Positions 7,752 through 16,646 of a DNA stretch of 64,000 bases are shown here, in pieces (position 1 is the stretch's first letter; every line of letters starts with the position of its first letter). This stretch comes from Acidimicrobiaceae bacterium. GTDB taxonomy: Bacteria > Actinomycetota > Acidimicrobiia > Acidimicrobiales > RAAP-2. Location of the stretch: the NCBI GenBank assembly GCA_003138855.1, contig PLHF01000011.1:79580-143579 (forward strand). Direction: 5' to 3'. The translations under genes were made by a program, and so were the position numbers. The notes below the pieces were generated by a model. It was given only the letters and a program-made list of their open reading frames with translations. It searched no databases and was not told where the DNA came from.

Positions 7752-9773
7752 TCAGGGGGCTCGGCGTGTTGCGACCAGTGCGGAGGCCCGCTCGGCGACG
7801 TTGGCCGCCGTGAACCCGAACTCCGCGAGGACCTGTTCGCCCGGTGCCGACGCCCCGAAATGGTCGAGGCAAACGGTGGCGTCCGCGTAGCGCTCCCAGC
7901 CGAACGAGCTGGCGGCCTCGACGGCCAACCGGGCCACACCGTCGGGCAGGACCTCGGCCCGGTACTCGTCGGGCTGCGTGGCGAAGAGCTCCCACGACGG
8001 GAAGGAGACCACCCGGGCCGATACACCGTTCGCCCGCAGCAGGTCGGCGGCAGCCAGGCAGAGCTGGACCTCGCTGCCGGTCCCGATCAGCACCAGGTCC
8101 GGGCTCCCGCCCTCCGCGTCCCGCAGCACGTAGGCCCCTCGGGGAACGCCATGAGCGGCGCGGTCGACGGTCTCGGCCAGCACCGGCAGATCCTGGCGGG
8201 AGAGGATGAGGGCGGTCGGCCCTTCGCTGTCGACGGCGATGCGCCACGCCTGGGCCGTCTCGTTGGCGTCGGCGGGCCGGATGACCCGCAGGTCGGGCAT
8301 GGCCCGTATGGCCGCCAACTGCTCGACGGGCTGGTGGGTGGGACCGTCCTGGCCCAGGCCGATCGAGTCGTGGGTCCACGAGTAGATCACGTGGGCGTTG
8401 GACACCGCCGCCACCCGGACGGCGCCCCGCATGTAGTCACTGAAGACGAAGAAGGTGCCCCCGACCGGGACGATGCCCCCGTGGGCGGCCATGCCGGTCA
8501 TCACCGCCCCCATCCCGTGCTCGCGGATGCCGTAGTGGATCAGGCTCCCCCCCGGCTCCTCGGCCGACTGGGCCACGGCGTCGGCCATGGCCATCCCGGT
8601 GTTCCCGGTCAGGTCGGCGCTGCCCGGTATCAACCCCGGAATGGAGGCTCCGGTGACGTCGATGCAGGCCTTGATCGCCTTTCGGGTGGCGATGGGCCCG
8701 TCGCCGGGGGCGAAGGAGGGGAGGGTCGCCTCCCAACCGGGCATCCCGTGCCCGGCCTGGGCCGCCTCCCATCGGGCCTTGTCCCCGTCCCACGCGGCAA
8801 AGCGCTCCGCCCAGGTCGCCCGCCACGCCTGCCCCCTCGGGATGCACCGGCGGTACATCCCGAGGACGTTCTCGGGAACCCAGAAGGACTCGTCGGCGGG
8901 CAGGCCGAGGATCTCCTTGGTGAGGCGGATCTCCTCCGGAGAGAACGGGTCCCCGTGCGCCTTGGCCGTGTCGGTGAGGTGGGGAGAGGGATAGCCGATG
9001 TGGCTCCGCAGGATGATCAGCGACGGGCGCTCGTCGTCGGCCTTGGCCCGCAGCAGGGCGGCTTCGAGGGAACCGAGATCGTTGGCCACGTCACGGATGT
9101 CGTCGACCCCCCATCCGTAGGCACCGAACCGCTCGGCCACGTCGTCGGAGTAGGAGAGCTCGGTGGGGCCGTCGATGGTGATGTGGTTGTCGTCGTAGAC
9201 GTAGACGAGTCGGCCCAGGCCGAGGTGGCCGGCCAGCGAGGCGGCCTCGTGGGAGATGCCCTCCTCGAAACACCCGTCGCCGGCCACGACGTAGGTGTGG
9301 TGGTCGCACACCTCGGGCGAGAAGTGCGAACGGAGCCATCGCTCGGCGATTCCCATGCCCACCCCGTTGGCGACTCCCTGGCCCAGCGGACCGGTGGTGA
9401 CCTCCACGCCGGCAGTGTGGTGGAGCTCCGGGTGGCCCGGCGTGCGGCTGCCCCACTCGCGGAAGGCGCGCAGGTCGTCCCGCTCCAGCCCGTAGCCCGT
9501 CAGGTAGAGCATCGAGTACAACAGGATCGAGGCGTGCCCGTTGGAGAGCACGAACCGATCCCGGTCGGGCCAGAGGGGATCGGAGGGATCGTGGCGCATG
9601 ACCCGGGTGAAGAGCACGTGGGCCAGCGGAGCCAGTGCCATGGCGGTCCCGGGGTGGCCGGAGTTGGCGGCCCTCGGGGCATCCATGGCCAGTCCTCGGA
9701 TGACGTTGATCCCGAGCTGCTCGAGAGCCTCGCTGGGCGCCAGGTCGGGAGCAGACGACAGGTCTTCGGTCAT
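7752..9773 (-). CDS. tkt: Transketolase
   Basis: This thiamine-diphosphate enzyme moves two-carbon units between pentose-phosphate intermediates. The 673-residue protein has GHPGTAMALAPLAHVLF at the N terminus, the GDGCFEEG cofactor-binding motif, and a pyrimidine/C-terminal domain with DSIGLGQDGPTHQP. It is the first gene of the tkt-tal-gnd-zwf-pgl run. A TAGGGT hexamer (9782-9787, minus) ends 8 nt before the ATG, suggesting a near-leaderless promoter for the operon. Confidence 0.95.
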   Translation of the reverse strand: MTEDLSSAPDLAPSEALEQLGINVIRGLAMDAPRAANSGHPGTAMALAPLAHVLFTRVMRHDPSDPLWPDRDRFVLSNGHASILLYSMLYLTGYGLERDDLRAFREWGSRTPGHPELHHTAGVEVTTGPLGQGVANGVGMGIAERWLRSHFSPEVCDHHTYVVAGDGCFEEGISHEAASLAGHLGLGRLVYVYDDNHITIDGPTELSYSDDVAERFGAYGWGVDDIRDVANDLGSLEAALLRAKADDERPSLIILRSHIGYPSPHLTDTAKAHGDPFSPEEIRLTKEILGLPADESFWVPENVLGMYRRCIPRGQAWRATWAERFAAWDGDKARWEAAQAGHGMPGWEATLPSFAPGDGPIATRKAIKACIDVTGASIPGLIPGSADLTGNTGMAMADAVAQSAEEPGGSLIHYGIREHGMGAVMTGMAAHGGIVPVGGTFFVFSDYMRGAVRVAAVSNAHVIYSWTHDSIGLGQDGPTHQPVEQLAAIRAMPDLRVIRPADANETAQAWRIAVDSEGPTALILSRQDLPVLAETVDRAAHGVPRGAYVLRDAEGGSPDLVLIGTGSEVQLCLAAADLLRANGVSARVVSFPSWELFATQPDEYRAEVLPDGVARLAVEAASSFGWERYADATVCLDHFGASAPGEQVLAEFGFTAANVAERASALVATRRAP

Positions 9774-9838
9774 TGGGGGAAACCCTATCGGCCACAGGTG
9801 CAGAGCGCGGCAATGGTTCCGGTCGGCACGTCCGCCAG

Positions 9839-10987
9839 CTACCGGTCGCGGAACAGGGCGATCGAGGCGGTGAAGCTGTGGACGAAGTTGGTGCCGCCGA
9901 TCGGGCCGAACTCACCGCCGGCGAAGAACCCGCCGAGGGGGACCGGGCCGACCGCCTGGCCGAGCACCCCGGCGTCGTGATCGACACCGTCGAAGAGCCG
10001 CGAACCCCGGCCGTTGCACGTGAACATCAACGCGGCCGTGGCGCGGCGACCCCGTAGGAGCGTTCCGAGCTCCTGGTCGGCGGTGACGGCGTCCCGCACG
10101 TGGAACCGGACCGTGCTGCCCAGGGGAACTTGGTCGTCAACGGCCACCGCGCCGTTGGCGCGATCCACGCCGACCACGGCGCGAACCAGGAAATCCCCCG
10201 GACCGGGGTCGGCGACGCGCTCGTCGATCAGGCGGCCCACGAACAGGCCGTTGTCCTCGATGCCGGCGATGTCGAGCGGCTGGAGGCCGGCCTTGATCTG
10301 GTCGACCATGCACTCCATGGCCGGCACCCCCGCCACTCCATAGATGACGTTGCGGTCGGATCCGGTGACGGTGAGGGGCTGCCCATAGGGTCGACACCCC
10401 TGGGACACCACGATCTCGATGTCGATGCCAGAGCCGATGAGCACGCCGACGGCACCCTCGTTCACCACCTGCTCGTCGACGACGAGGCGGGATCCGCCGG
10501 GGCCGCGTCCCCCTGACGCGTTGCCGCCGATGACGGGGAGTCCGGGCCGGCGTTCGTGGAGCCATGCCAGGAAGTCCGCGGCGGGAAAGGTGAACGGATC
10601 GGCGATCAGCAGGAGGGCGCTCGGTTCGAACCCGGTGCGGTCCGGCCATCCGGCGAAGTGCCACGAGTCATCGGCCAGGCGGGTGGCCCGCAGCGCCATG
10701 CCGGCCAGGGGCCCCACCCGTCCGGCCCAGAGGCTGATGGCCGGCGCCTCCTCCACCTCGGTCCCTGTGCCGATCACCGACTCCGCCGCGCATCCGAGGA
10801 TGGCCAGGGGGTGGAGGACGGCCGATACCGTGGTCACGATGTCCTCGAGCGCCCCGGCATGGGGCCGGGTGACGGTCACCAGCACCAGGTCGGGCCGGTC
10901 ACCGATGGATTCGAGGACTGCCCCCGAGACCTCCCCGATGGCCTGGGAGGCGATTGGGTGCTGGGATATGGCGCTGGCGAAGGGCAC
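9839..10987 (-). CDS. FIST N/C-domain sensory protein
   Basis: The 382-residue protein matches the FIST layout: an N-terminal FIST domain (LVLVTVTRPHAGALEDI, then GCAAESVIG) and a C-terminal half with SQGCRPYGQPLTVT and the terminal FTCNGRG...FFAGGEFGPIG pattern. FIST domains are proposed small-ligand sensors in signal transduction; the ligand is unknown. There is no transmembrane or output domain, so it would need a partner. It follows the bicupin gene by six bases, probably as one operon. Confidence 0.8.
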   Translation of the reverse strand: MPFASAISQHPIASQAIGEVSGAVLESIGDRPDLVLVTVTRPHAGALEDIVTTVSAVLHPLAILGCAAESVIGTGTEVEEAPAISLWAGRVGPLAGMALRATRLADDSWHFAGWPDRTGFEPSALLLIADPFTFPAADFLAWLHERRPGLPVIGGNASGGRGPGGSRLVVDEQVVNEGAVGVLIGSGIDIEIVVSQGCRPYGQPLTVTGSDRNVIYGVAGVPAMECMVDQIKAGLQPLDIAGIEDNGLFVGRLIDERVADPGPGDFLVRAVVGVDRANGAVAVDDQVPLGSTVRFHVRDAVTADQELGTLLRGRRATAALMFTCNGRGSRLFDGVDHDAGVLGQAVGPVPLGGFFAGGEFGPIGGTNFVHSFTASIALFRDR

Positions 10988-10993
10988 GTCTGC

Positions 10994-12016
10994 TCAGTCG
11001 GGTGCCGATGCGAACCGGATATCGAGGGAGCGGAGGTACGAGTGCAACCCCGCGTCTTGGATGGGGACGAGATGGGCCGGCCGGCCCGACTCGTTGTGGT
11101 GGCTGTGCCACAGGCCCGGGGGGGTGACGAAGGCGCCTTCTGCCTCCCAGTCGATCCGGACCGGGTCGACGATGGCGCCCTCCGGGTCCAGGCGCGAGCC
11201 GATCAGGGAGTAGCAGCCCGGCTCGCACGAGGTGATGAGATCGAGGGCCACGCTCTGGTGTCGGTGCGGGCGCTGGACTCGGCCGGTCGGGAGCACGCCC
11301 AGCATGGCCCACAGGGTGTGGGTGACGGTCATCGTCCGCGGCGCGGCAGTGTTCCCGAGCAGGATGCTGATCCGGTTGCGGGTGGACGCGTCGGGATGGC
11401 GCTCGACCTCGGCCAGCCGGGCCAGTGCCACCTCGCCGTCGAACCGGGTGGGGGCGAAACGGGCCCCCCAGGGCTTGACACCGAGGTAGTGGAGAAGGGG
11501 GGCGTCGGTGACCCGGTAGAGCAGCGCTTCCGCGGGCTCGCCGGGGGCAGGGTCGGTGGCGGCGGCGTGCACGGTGGTACACCCGGCCGGCAAGGTGACG
11601 AAGTCCCCGCGGCGCCAGTCGATGCGCCCGGCCCTCGGTGCCTCGAAGGCACCGACCCGTTGGAACTCGCTGGAGCCCCGGCCGCGGAGGCAGTAGTAGA
11701 GCTCGCTGGTGGCGTCGGGCTCGGTGGACACGTCCTCGCCCGGGCGGAGGATCACGAAGGAGGCCAACAGTCCCGGGCTGGTGGCCGGGTAGCTGACGCC
11801 GAGCTCGCCCGAGAGATCGAGGGGGATGATGCGGGAGGACCCTCCGTCATGCATCCGCGGGGAGAACCTCCGGATCGGCACCCCGGAGATGGCGCCGGAC
11901 CCGATGGGGTCTGCGGCTGCCGAGTACTCGTAGAACGTCGCATCGCCGGTCCAGTCCTCGACGGCCTCCCCGACCGCGACGGTGGGAGCTGCGGTGTCAT
12001 CGATTCGATTGGCCAT
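10994..12016 (-). CDS. Bicupin-fold protein
   Basis: The 340-residue protein looks like two cupin barrels. The second has a clear metal-type motif with RPHRHQSVAL, followed by PPGLWHSHHNE; the first barrel is more degenerate (TLPAGCTTVHA). The overall plan resembles gentisate 1,2-dioxygenase-like cupins, but the substrate cannot be read from the sequence. GATACT lies 6 nt before the ATG on the minus strand, so transcription may start at the start codon. It is divergent from the thioesterase and co-oriented with the FIST gene. Confidence 0.65.
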   Translation of the reverse strand: MANRIDDTAAPTVAVGEAVEDWTGDATFYEYSAAADPIGSGAISGVPIRRFSPRMHDGGSSRIIPLDLSGELGVSYPATSPGLLASFVILRPGEDVSTEPDATSELYYCLRGRGSSEFQRVGAFEAPRAGRIDWRRGDFVTLPAGCTTVHAAATDPAPGEPAEALLYRVTDAPLLHYLGVKPWGARFAPTRFDGEVALARLAEVERHPDASTRNRISILLGNTAAPRTMTVTHTLWAMLGVLPTGRVQRPHRHQSVALDLITSCEPGCYSLIGSRLDPEGAIVDPVRIDWEAEGAFVTPPGLWHSHHNESGRPAHLVPIQDAGLHSYLRSLDIRFASAPD

Positions 12017-12057
12017 CCCTCCAGTATCGACGAGCGGGACGGAGGTAGCGTCACGTC
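12017..12057. promoter_or_regulatory. Compact bidirectional promoter, both genes predicted leaderless
   Basis: The 41-bp gap between the bicupin (minus, ATG 12016) and thioesterase (plus, GTG 12058) has GATACT (12028-12023, minus) and TAGCGT (12046-12051, plus). Each ends 6 nt before its start codon. The two hexamers are separated by 17 bp, so each falls where the -35 of the opposite promoter should be. Confidence 0.5.
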
Positions 12058-12468
12058 GTGGCCGACCAGCGGATCCAAGTCCCTCCCAACTGCGAGCTGA
12101 CCCTCGGGATGACCTGCGTGGAGAAGTCCCAACCCGGTCGCACGGTGTGGCGGATGCGGGCCGACGAACGGTTCGCCAATCCGGCCGGCATCATCCAGGG
12201 GGGGTTCCTGGGTGCCATGGCCGACTCGGCCATGGGTTCTGCCGCCGTGACCTTCGCCAGGGCCTCCGGCCGCAAGGTGTTCGCCTCGAATGTGGAGATG
12301 AAGACCAGCTTTCTGGCCGGAGCCCGGGTGGGAAGCACGCTCGAGTGCACCGCCACGGTGATCTCGGGCGGGTCCCGGGTGGCGTTCGCCGAGGCGGAGG
12401 TGGTGGACGAGGAGGGGAGGACGGTGGCCCGGGCGAGTTCCACCTATCTCTTCACCGCTCGCGAGTGA
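12058..12468 (+). CDS. PaaI-family hotdog thioesterase
   Basis: The 136-residue protein has the PaaI/YdiI-type hotdog pattern: FANPAGIIQGGFLGAMADSAMG with the HGG-like active-site helix (here QGG), and strands ending RTVARASSTYLF. It would hydrolyse acyl-CoA esters; the substrate is unknown. The GTG start is placed 6 nt after a TAGCGT -10 hexamer. The final ARE codons and TGA are the first unit of a 21-bp tandem repeat that runs downstream. Confidence 0.8.
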   Translation: MADQRIQVPPNCELTLGMTCVEKSQPGRTVWRMRADERFANPAGIIQGGFLGAMADSAMGSAAVTFARASGRKVFASNVEMKTSFLAGARVGSTLECTATVISGGSRVAFAEAEVVDEEGRTVARASSTYLFTARE

Positions 12469-12514
12469 GGCGCCGCCGCTCGCGAGTGAGGCGCCGCCGC
12501 TCGCGAGTGAGGCG
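12457..12514. repeat. 21-bp tandem repeat copying the thioesterase 3' end and stop codon
   Basis: Two full units (12457-12477, 12478-12498) and a partial third (12499-12514) share gctcgcgagtga plus ggcgccgcc. Each contains the in-frame ARE-stop of the thioesterase. The CTCGCGAG core is palindromic. The unit length is again a multiple of 3, as in the tal repeat. Confidence 0.9.
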
Positions 12515-12712
12515 TCCCCCGGCGGTCATGAGCATCGACCGGACCCACCCTGCCTATAGTTGGGGCCGTCAACCCGCAGGTGATGGCTCGGACCGGCCGA
12601 AGGTGCCGGGGGGCGCCGTGAGTCGCCGGTGGCGTCTCTCGCCGCACGGATCAATCGAATCGACAACGAGCGCACCCGCCGGCGGTGCAGCCGACAGACT
12701 CCGAGGAGGATC

Positions 12713-13078
12713 GTGGCCCCAGGTAGGAACGCCAGAGGCAAAGGGCTGGGTGCTATCAGGTCCACGGGGAGCGAGACGCTCCAACTGGTCGTCGACTACG
12801 TCAAGCAGGAGACGCTCGACCCGCTCAAGGGGCTCGGGAGGTACATCCTGTTCGGGGTGGCCGGATCCGTGGTGCTCTCCATCGGACTGGTCATCCTGGC
12901 CGTGGCCTTCCTGAGGGTGCTCCAGGGTGAGACCGGGAGCACGTTCACCGGAAACTGGTCGTGGGCCCCGTACCTGATCTGCGCGGTGGCCGTGGTCATC
13001 GTGGCGGCCATTGCGGTCAAAGCCGTCAGCAGGGGGCAGGGGCGGACTGCCGCCGACATCGAGAAGGAGAAGCCATGA
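12713..13078 (+). CDS. Small two-TM protein resembling actinobacterial phage-holin-family (holin-X-like) proteins
   Basis: The 121-residue protein has a basic N terminus, an amphipathic stretch (QLVVDYVKQETLDPLKGLGRYI) and two hydrophobic segments (LFGVAGSVVLSIGLVILAV and APYLICAVAVVIVAAIAV). I chose the GTG at 12713, which follows GAGGAGGA closely; an in-frame GTG at 12629 would add a low-complexity basic extension. It overlaps the next gene by ATGA. The function is unknown; membrane location is inferred. Confidence 0.6.
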   Translation: MAPGRNARGKGLGAIRSTGSETLQLVVDYVKQETLDPLKGLGRYILFGVAGSVVLSIGLVILAVAFLRVLQGETGSTFTGNWSWAPYLICAVAVVIVAAIAVKAVSRGQGRTAADIEKEKP

Positions 13079-13287
13079 GCCCGGCCGGACAGAAGATCAC
13101 CCGGGACGACATCGAGGCGAAGTTCCGCGAACTGACCGGCGAGGTGTCCCAGGAGGTCGCGTCGACCCGGTCGCAGGCGATCACGGTGGGGCTGGCGGTG
13201 GGGGTGGCACTGGTGGCCGTGGTCTTCCTGATCGGACGCCGGAACGGGCGGCGCCGGTCCGCGGTCGTCGAGGTCCGGCGGATCTGA
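13075..13287 (+). CDS. Small single-TM protein
   Basis: The 70-residue protein has a charged helical N terminus (DDIEAKFRELTGEV) and one membrane helix (AITVGLAVGVALVAVVFLIG), followed by a basic tail. It starts inside the stop of the preceding gene (ATGA), so the three small genes at 12713-13504 look like one coupled unit. I do not recognise a named family with certainty. Confidence 0.6.
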   Translation: MSPAGQKITRDDIEAKFRELTGEVSQEVASTRSQAITVGLAVGVALVAVVFLIGRRNGRRRSAVVEVRRI

Positions 13288-13291
13288 TCCG

Positions 13292-13504
13292 ATGGAGGCC
13301 TTCTTGAACTATGTCCGGCTGAAGGCGTTCGGGCGGGGCCTGAGGGGTTACCACTCCGCGTGGTTCGTGGTGGCGGTGGCGACGTGGATGATCCACCGGG
13401 CCCGCAATCAAGGCGACGTGGTCTATCGGACGAAGCTCAAGCCGGGCGAGCAGCTGATCATCAAGGCCAGCCCCTCCACGTCGTCCAAGTCGTCCGGCAA
13501 CTGA
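13292..13504 (+). CDS. Small hypothetical protein with one hydrophobic segment
   Basis: The 70-residue protein starts four bases after the previous stop. It has a hydrophobic stretch (YHSAWFVVAVATWMI) and a more polar C-terminal part rich in Lys and Ser. Its position between two membrane proteins and trmI suggests the same transcript. No function can be assigned. Confidence 0.5.
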   Translation: MEAFLNYVRLKAFGRGLRGYHSAWFVVAVATWMIHRARNQGDVVYRTKLKPGEQLIIKASPSTSSKSSGN

Positions 13505-13509
13505 GCACG

Positions 13510-14322
13510 GTGGGTCCCGATGAGGACCGGAGCCTCCTGAGGGACGGAGACCGGGTGCTACTGGTCGACGTCAAGGAGCGTCGCTACCTGATCACCCTCC
13601 GTGCAGGCGCGGCGTTCCACACCCATGTGGGCATCGTGGCCCACGACGACATGATCGGCGCCCCGGAGGGCTCGACGATCCCGGGAAGCACGGGGCGCCG
13701 CTTCCTGGTGGTCCGTCCCACTCTGTCCGACGTCGTGCTGAAGATGCCGAGGGGGGCCCAGGTCATCTATCCCAAGGACCTGGCGGCCATGCTGATGGAG
13801 GTCGACATCGCCCCAGGGGTCACGGTGCTCGAAGCAGGGGTGGGCTCCGGGGCACTGTCGATGGCCCTCTTGCGTGCCGGGGCCGAGGTGGTCGGGTACG
13901 AGGTGCGCGAGGACTTCGCCCAGGTTGCCCGCATGAATGTGGCCGCGCTGCTCGGGGAGGGCGCCCGCTACCGGGTGGAGCTGCGGGACGTCTACGAGGG
14001 CATCGAGGAGGGTGGGTTCGACCGGGTCGTCCTGGACTTGCCGGAGCCCTGGCGGGTGCTCCCGCATGCCGAGCAGGCCATGCGCCCCGGTGGGATCCTC
14101 TGCGCCTACCTGCCCACCATCAATCAGACCTCCCAGCTCCGCCAGGCGATGGAGCACAGTGCCTTCGGGCTGGCCTCGACACTCGAGGTCCTGCATCGGA
14201 CCTGGCACATCGAAGCCCGATCGGTGCGCCCGGACCACCGGATGGTCGGCCACACCGGGTTCCTCACCACGGCGCGCCTGCTGCACCCCGACGGAGGGGA
14301 GGGCCGGTCCCCGCAGGGGTGA
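13510..14322 (+). CDS. trmI: tRNA (adenine-58-N1)-methyltransferase TrmI
   Basis: The 270-residue SAM enzyme methylates A58 in the T-loop of tRNA. It has an N-terminal beta-barrel-like region (DRVLLVDVKERRYLITL) and the class I methyltransferase core with VLEAGVGSGALSMALL as SAM motif and the DLPEPW active-site segment typical of TrmI. A TrmI gene next to the proteasome ATPase is standard actinobacterial gene order. The GTG at 13510 was chosen because the frame upstream overlaps the previous gene. Confidence 0.92.
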   Translation: MGPDEDRSLLRDGDRVLLVDVKERRYLITLRAGAAFHTHVGIVAHDDMIGAPEGSTIPGSTGRRFLVVRPTLSDVVLKMPRGAQVIYPKDLAAMLMEVDIAPGVTVLEAGVGSGALSMALLRAGAEVVGYEVREDFAQVARMNVAALLGEGARYRVELRDVYEGIEEGGFDRVVLDLPEPWRVLPHAEQAMRPGGILCAYLPTINQTSQLRQAMEHSAFGLASTLEVLHRTWHIEARSVRPDHRMVGHTGFLTTARLLHPDGGEGRSPQG

Positions 14323-14323
14323 C

Positions 14324-14560
14324 TCAGCCCTGCTCGATGAAGATGCACTCGCCCGGGCACTCCTCGGACGCCTCGACCACCGCATCCTCGAGTTCCCCGG
14401 GTACCGCGGCCATGCCGGCCGAGCCGCCCGGCTGGTCCCTCACGTCCGTGCCTTCCTTCACGTAGGCCAGCCCGTCGTCGAGCAGAGTGAAGACGGCGGG
14501 CGCGATCTCCTCGCAGAGGCCGTCCCCCGTGCACAGATCTTGGTCGATCCAGACCTTCAT
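14324..14560 (-). CDS. Single-cluster ferredoxin, probably [3Fe-4S]
   Basis: The 78-residue protein has CTGDGLC near the N terminus and CPGEC near the C terminus. Asp occupies the second-Cys position of a CxxCxxC motif (C10, D13, C16), which is typical of [3Fe-4S] ferredoxins that serve P450s. It is convergent with trmI, ending one base apart. Its partner is unknown; the only P450 in the window (36185-37299) is a pseudogene. Confidence 0.85.
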   Translation of the reverse strand: MKVWIDQDLCTGDGLCEEIAPAVFTLLDDGLAYVKEGTDVRDQPGGSAGMAAVPGELEDAVVEASEECPGECIFIEQG

Positions 14561-14795
14561 CAGTTACGTCACTCCTACGTTTCTCCCGTTCGATCCGGGC
14601 GAGCTCGACCGGTCGGCTGCACTCGGCCGGCGAACAGGTATCGGCGCACCGTCGCGCTCGGCCGGATCGGAGGTCCGACTGCCGACCACAATGCTATCCG
14701 CAACGGCGAGGAGGATTGCTGACGGTCTGTCAGATACCCCGGATCCGCCCGGCGCTGCCCTGGGCCGTGGTGCATCCCGGCGGAGGGTGCCGGTG

Positions 14796-14814
14796 TAGGG
14801 TCGCCACCTAGGGT
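14796..14814 (+). promoter_or_regulatory. Two TAGGGT -10-like hexamers upstream of arc
   Basis: TAGGGT occurs at 14796-14801 and 14809-14814 in the 272-bp gap between the divergent ferredoxin and arc. The nearer one would give a leader of about ten bases before the arc start. The rest of the gap has no gene that I can see. Confidence 0.35.
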
Positions 14815-14832
14815 GCACTCGCGAATGGGGTG

Positions 14833-16620
14833 ATGGCAACGGTGGACTTCGATGACACGAAAGACGATCGCCGGCCGGCGGACGCCATGGACGACGACGA
14901 CGACCTCGAGGCTTGGAGGATTCGCGCACAGGCGTCCGAGGAAGAGGTGACCATCCTCCGCCGCCGGCTCCAGGAGAGCCCACGGCGGGTCCAGACCCTC
15001 GAGGAGAAACTGCTCGAGACCAAGGGGCAGCTGGCGCAAGCCATCTCCCAGAACGAGAAGCTCACCTTCACCTTGCAGACGGCCAAGGAGCACGTAGCCA
15101 ACCTGCGCGACGAGGTGGAGAAGCTGACCCAGCCACCTGCCGCCTACGGGACCTACCTCGGCGCGAACGATGACGGGACGGTCGATGTGTTCTCCGGCGG
15201 CAGGAAGATGCGGGTGTCACTCCATCCCGACATCGACGTCGACGACCTGCAACGCGGCAACGAGGTGGTGCTCAACGAGTCGCTCAACGTGATCCTGGCC
15301 AGGGAGGGGGAGGGATCCGGTGAAGTGGTAGTGCTCAAGGAGGTGCTCGACGACCGCATGCGGGCCCTGGTCTTCGGCCGGGCCGACGAGGAACGGGTGG
15401 CCGAGCTGTCCGACGCACTGGTGGGGGTCAAGCTGCGGGCCGGCGACACCTTGCTGATGGAGTCCCGGACCGGCCTCCTGGTGGAGAAGCTCGAGCGCCC
15501 CGAGGTGGAGGAGCTCGTCCTCGAGGAGGTCCCCGACGTGACCTACGCCGACGTCGGGGGGCTCGACGACCAGATCGAGGCCATCACCGACGCGGTGGAG
15601 CTTCCCTACCTCTACCGGGAGCTCTACAGCGAGCACAAGCTCCCGGCGCCGAAGGGCATCCTCCTCTACGGTCCGCCCGGGTGCGGCAAGACCCTGATCG
15701 CCAAGGCGGTGGCCAACTCCCTGGCCAAGAAGGTGGCCGAGGTGACAGGCAATACCAACGCCCGGAGCTACTTCCTCAACATCAAGGGTCCCGAGCTGCT
15801 CAACAAGTACGTGGGTGAGACCGAGCGCCAGATCCGGCTGGTCTTCCAGCGGGCCCGGGAGAAGTCGGAGGAGGGCGTCCCGGTGATCGTGTTCTTCGAC
15901 GAGATGGACTCGCTGTTCCGGACCAGGGGCACCGGCATCAGCTCGGACATGGAGTCGACCATCGTGCCCCAGCTGTTGGCGGAGATCGACGGGGTGGAGA
16001 CCTTGAAGGACGTCATCGTCATCGGGGCCTCCAACCGCGAGGACCTGATCGACCCGGCGATCCTGCGCCCGGGCCGACTCGACGTGAAGATCCGCATCGA
16101 GCGGCCCAACGAAGTGGCGGCCACCCAGATCTTCTCGCGCTACCTGACCCCCGACCTTCCCCTCGATGCCGAGGAGGTGCGCACCCTGGGCGGGGGGGAC
16201 CGGGCCAAGGCCACCCAGGCCATGATCGAGGCGACCGTCGCCGAGATGTACCGGAACGACGAGGAGAACCGCTTCCTCGAGGTCACCTATCAGAACGGCG
16301 ACAAGGAGGTGCTCTACTACCGCGACTTCTCCTCGGGGGCGATGATCGAGAACATCGTCCGCCGGGCCAAGAAACTGGCGATCAAGCGGGCCATCGCGGG
16401 GGAGAGTCGGGGGATCCGGACCGACGACCTCCTCGAGTCGATCCGACAGGAGTACAAGGAGAACGAGGATCTTCCCAACACCACCAACCCCGACGACTGG
16501 GCGAAGATCTCGGGCAAGAAGGGCGAGCGTATCGTCTACATCCGCACACTGATCAGCGACCACGACGAGACCAAGGGCGGACGTTCCATCGAGCGCGTGG
16601 GAACCGGTCAGTATCTCTGA
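14833..16620 (+). CDS. arc: Proteasome-associated AAA ATPase ARC/Mpa
   Basis: The hexameric unfoldase recognises pupylated proteins and threads them into the 20S proteasome. Visible parts in order: an acidic N terminus, a coiled coil (about 30-100) that binds Pup, OB-type domains (about 105-230), and the AAA module with Walker A GPPGCGKT (about 280-287) and Walker B VIVFFDE. It ends in GQYL, the gate-opening C-terminal motif. A GTG three bases upstream is an alternative start. It heads the arc-dop-pup-prcB-prcA-pafA block. Confidence 0.96.
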   Translation: MATVDFDDTKDDRRPADAMDDDDDLEAWRIRAQASEEEVTILRRRLQESPRRVQTLEEKLLETKGQLAQAISQNEKLTFTLQTAKEHVANLRDEVEKLTQPPAAYGTYLGANDDGTVDVFSGGRKMRVSLHPDIDVDDLQRGNEVVLNESLNVILAREGEGSGEVVVLKEVLDDRMRALVFGRADEERVAELSDALVGVKLRAGDTLLMESRTGLLVEKLERPEVEELVLEEVPDVTYADVGGLDDQIEAITDAVELPYLYRELYSEHKLPAPKGILLYGPPGCGKTLIAKAVANSLAKKVAEVTGNTNARSYFLNIKGPELLNKYVGETERQIRLVFQRAREKSEEGVPVIVFFDEMDSLFRTRGTGISSDMESTIVPQLLAEIDGVETLKDVIVIGASNREDLIDPAILRPGRLDVKIRIERPNEVAATQIFSRYLTPDLPLDAEEVRTLGGGDRAKATQAMIEATVAEMYRNDEENRFLEVTYQNGDKEVLYYRDFSSGAMIENIVRRAKKLAIKRAIAGESRGIRTDDLLESIRQEYKENEDLPNTTNPDDWAKISGKKGERIVYIRTLISDHDETKGGRSIERVGTGQYL

Positions 16621-16633
16621 GCAACCCCCGGTA

Positions 16634-16639
16634 TAGGGT
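16634..16639 (+). promoter_or_regulatory. Predicted -10 element of dop (leaderless)
   Basis: TAGGGT, within tatagggt, ends 7 nt before the dop ATG in the 26-bp arc-dop gap. It suggests that dop-pup-prcBA can be transcribed separately from arc. Confidence 0.45.
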
Positions 16640-16646
16640 CGACCGC

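Noticed and set aside
15217-16563. Long minus-strand frame (448 codons) opposite arc
   Set aside because: It is the antisense shadow of a clear gene; composition is His/Leu/Val/Gly-rich and typical of high-GC antisense frames.
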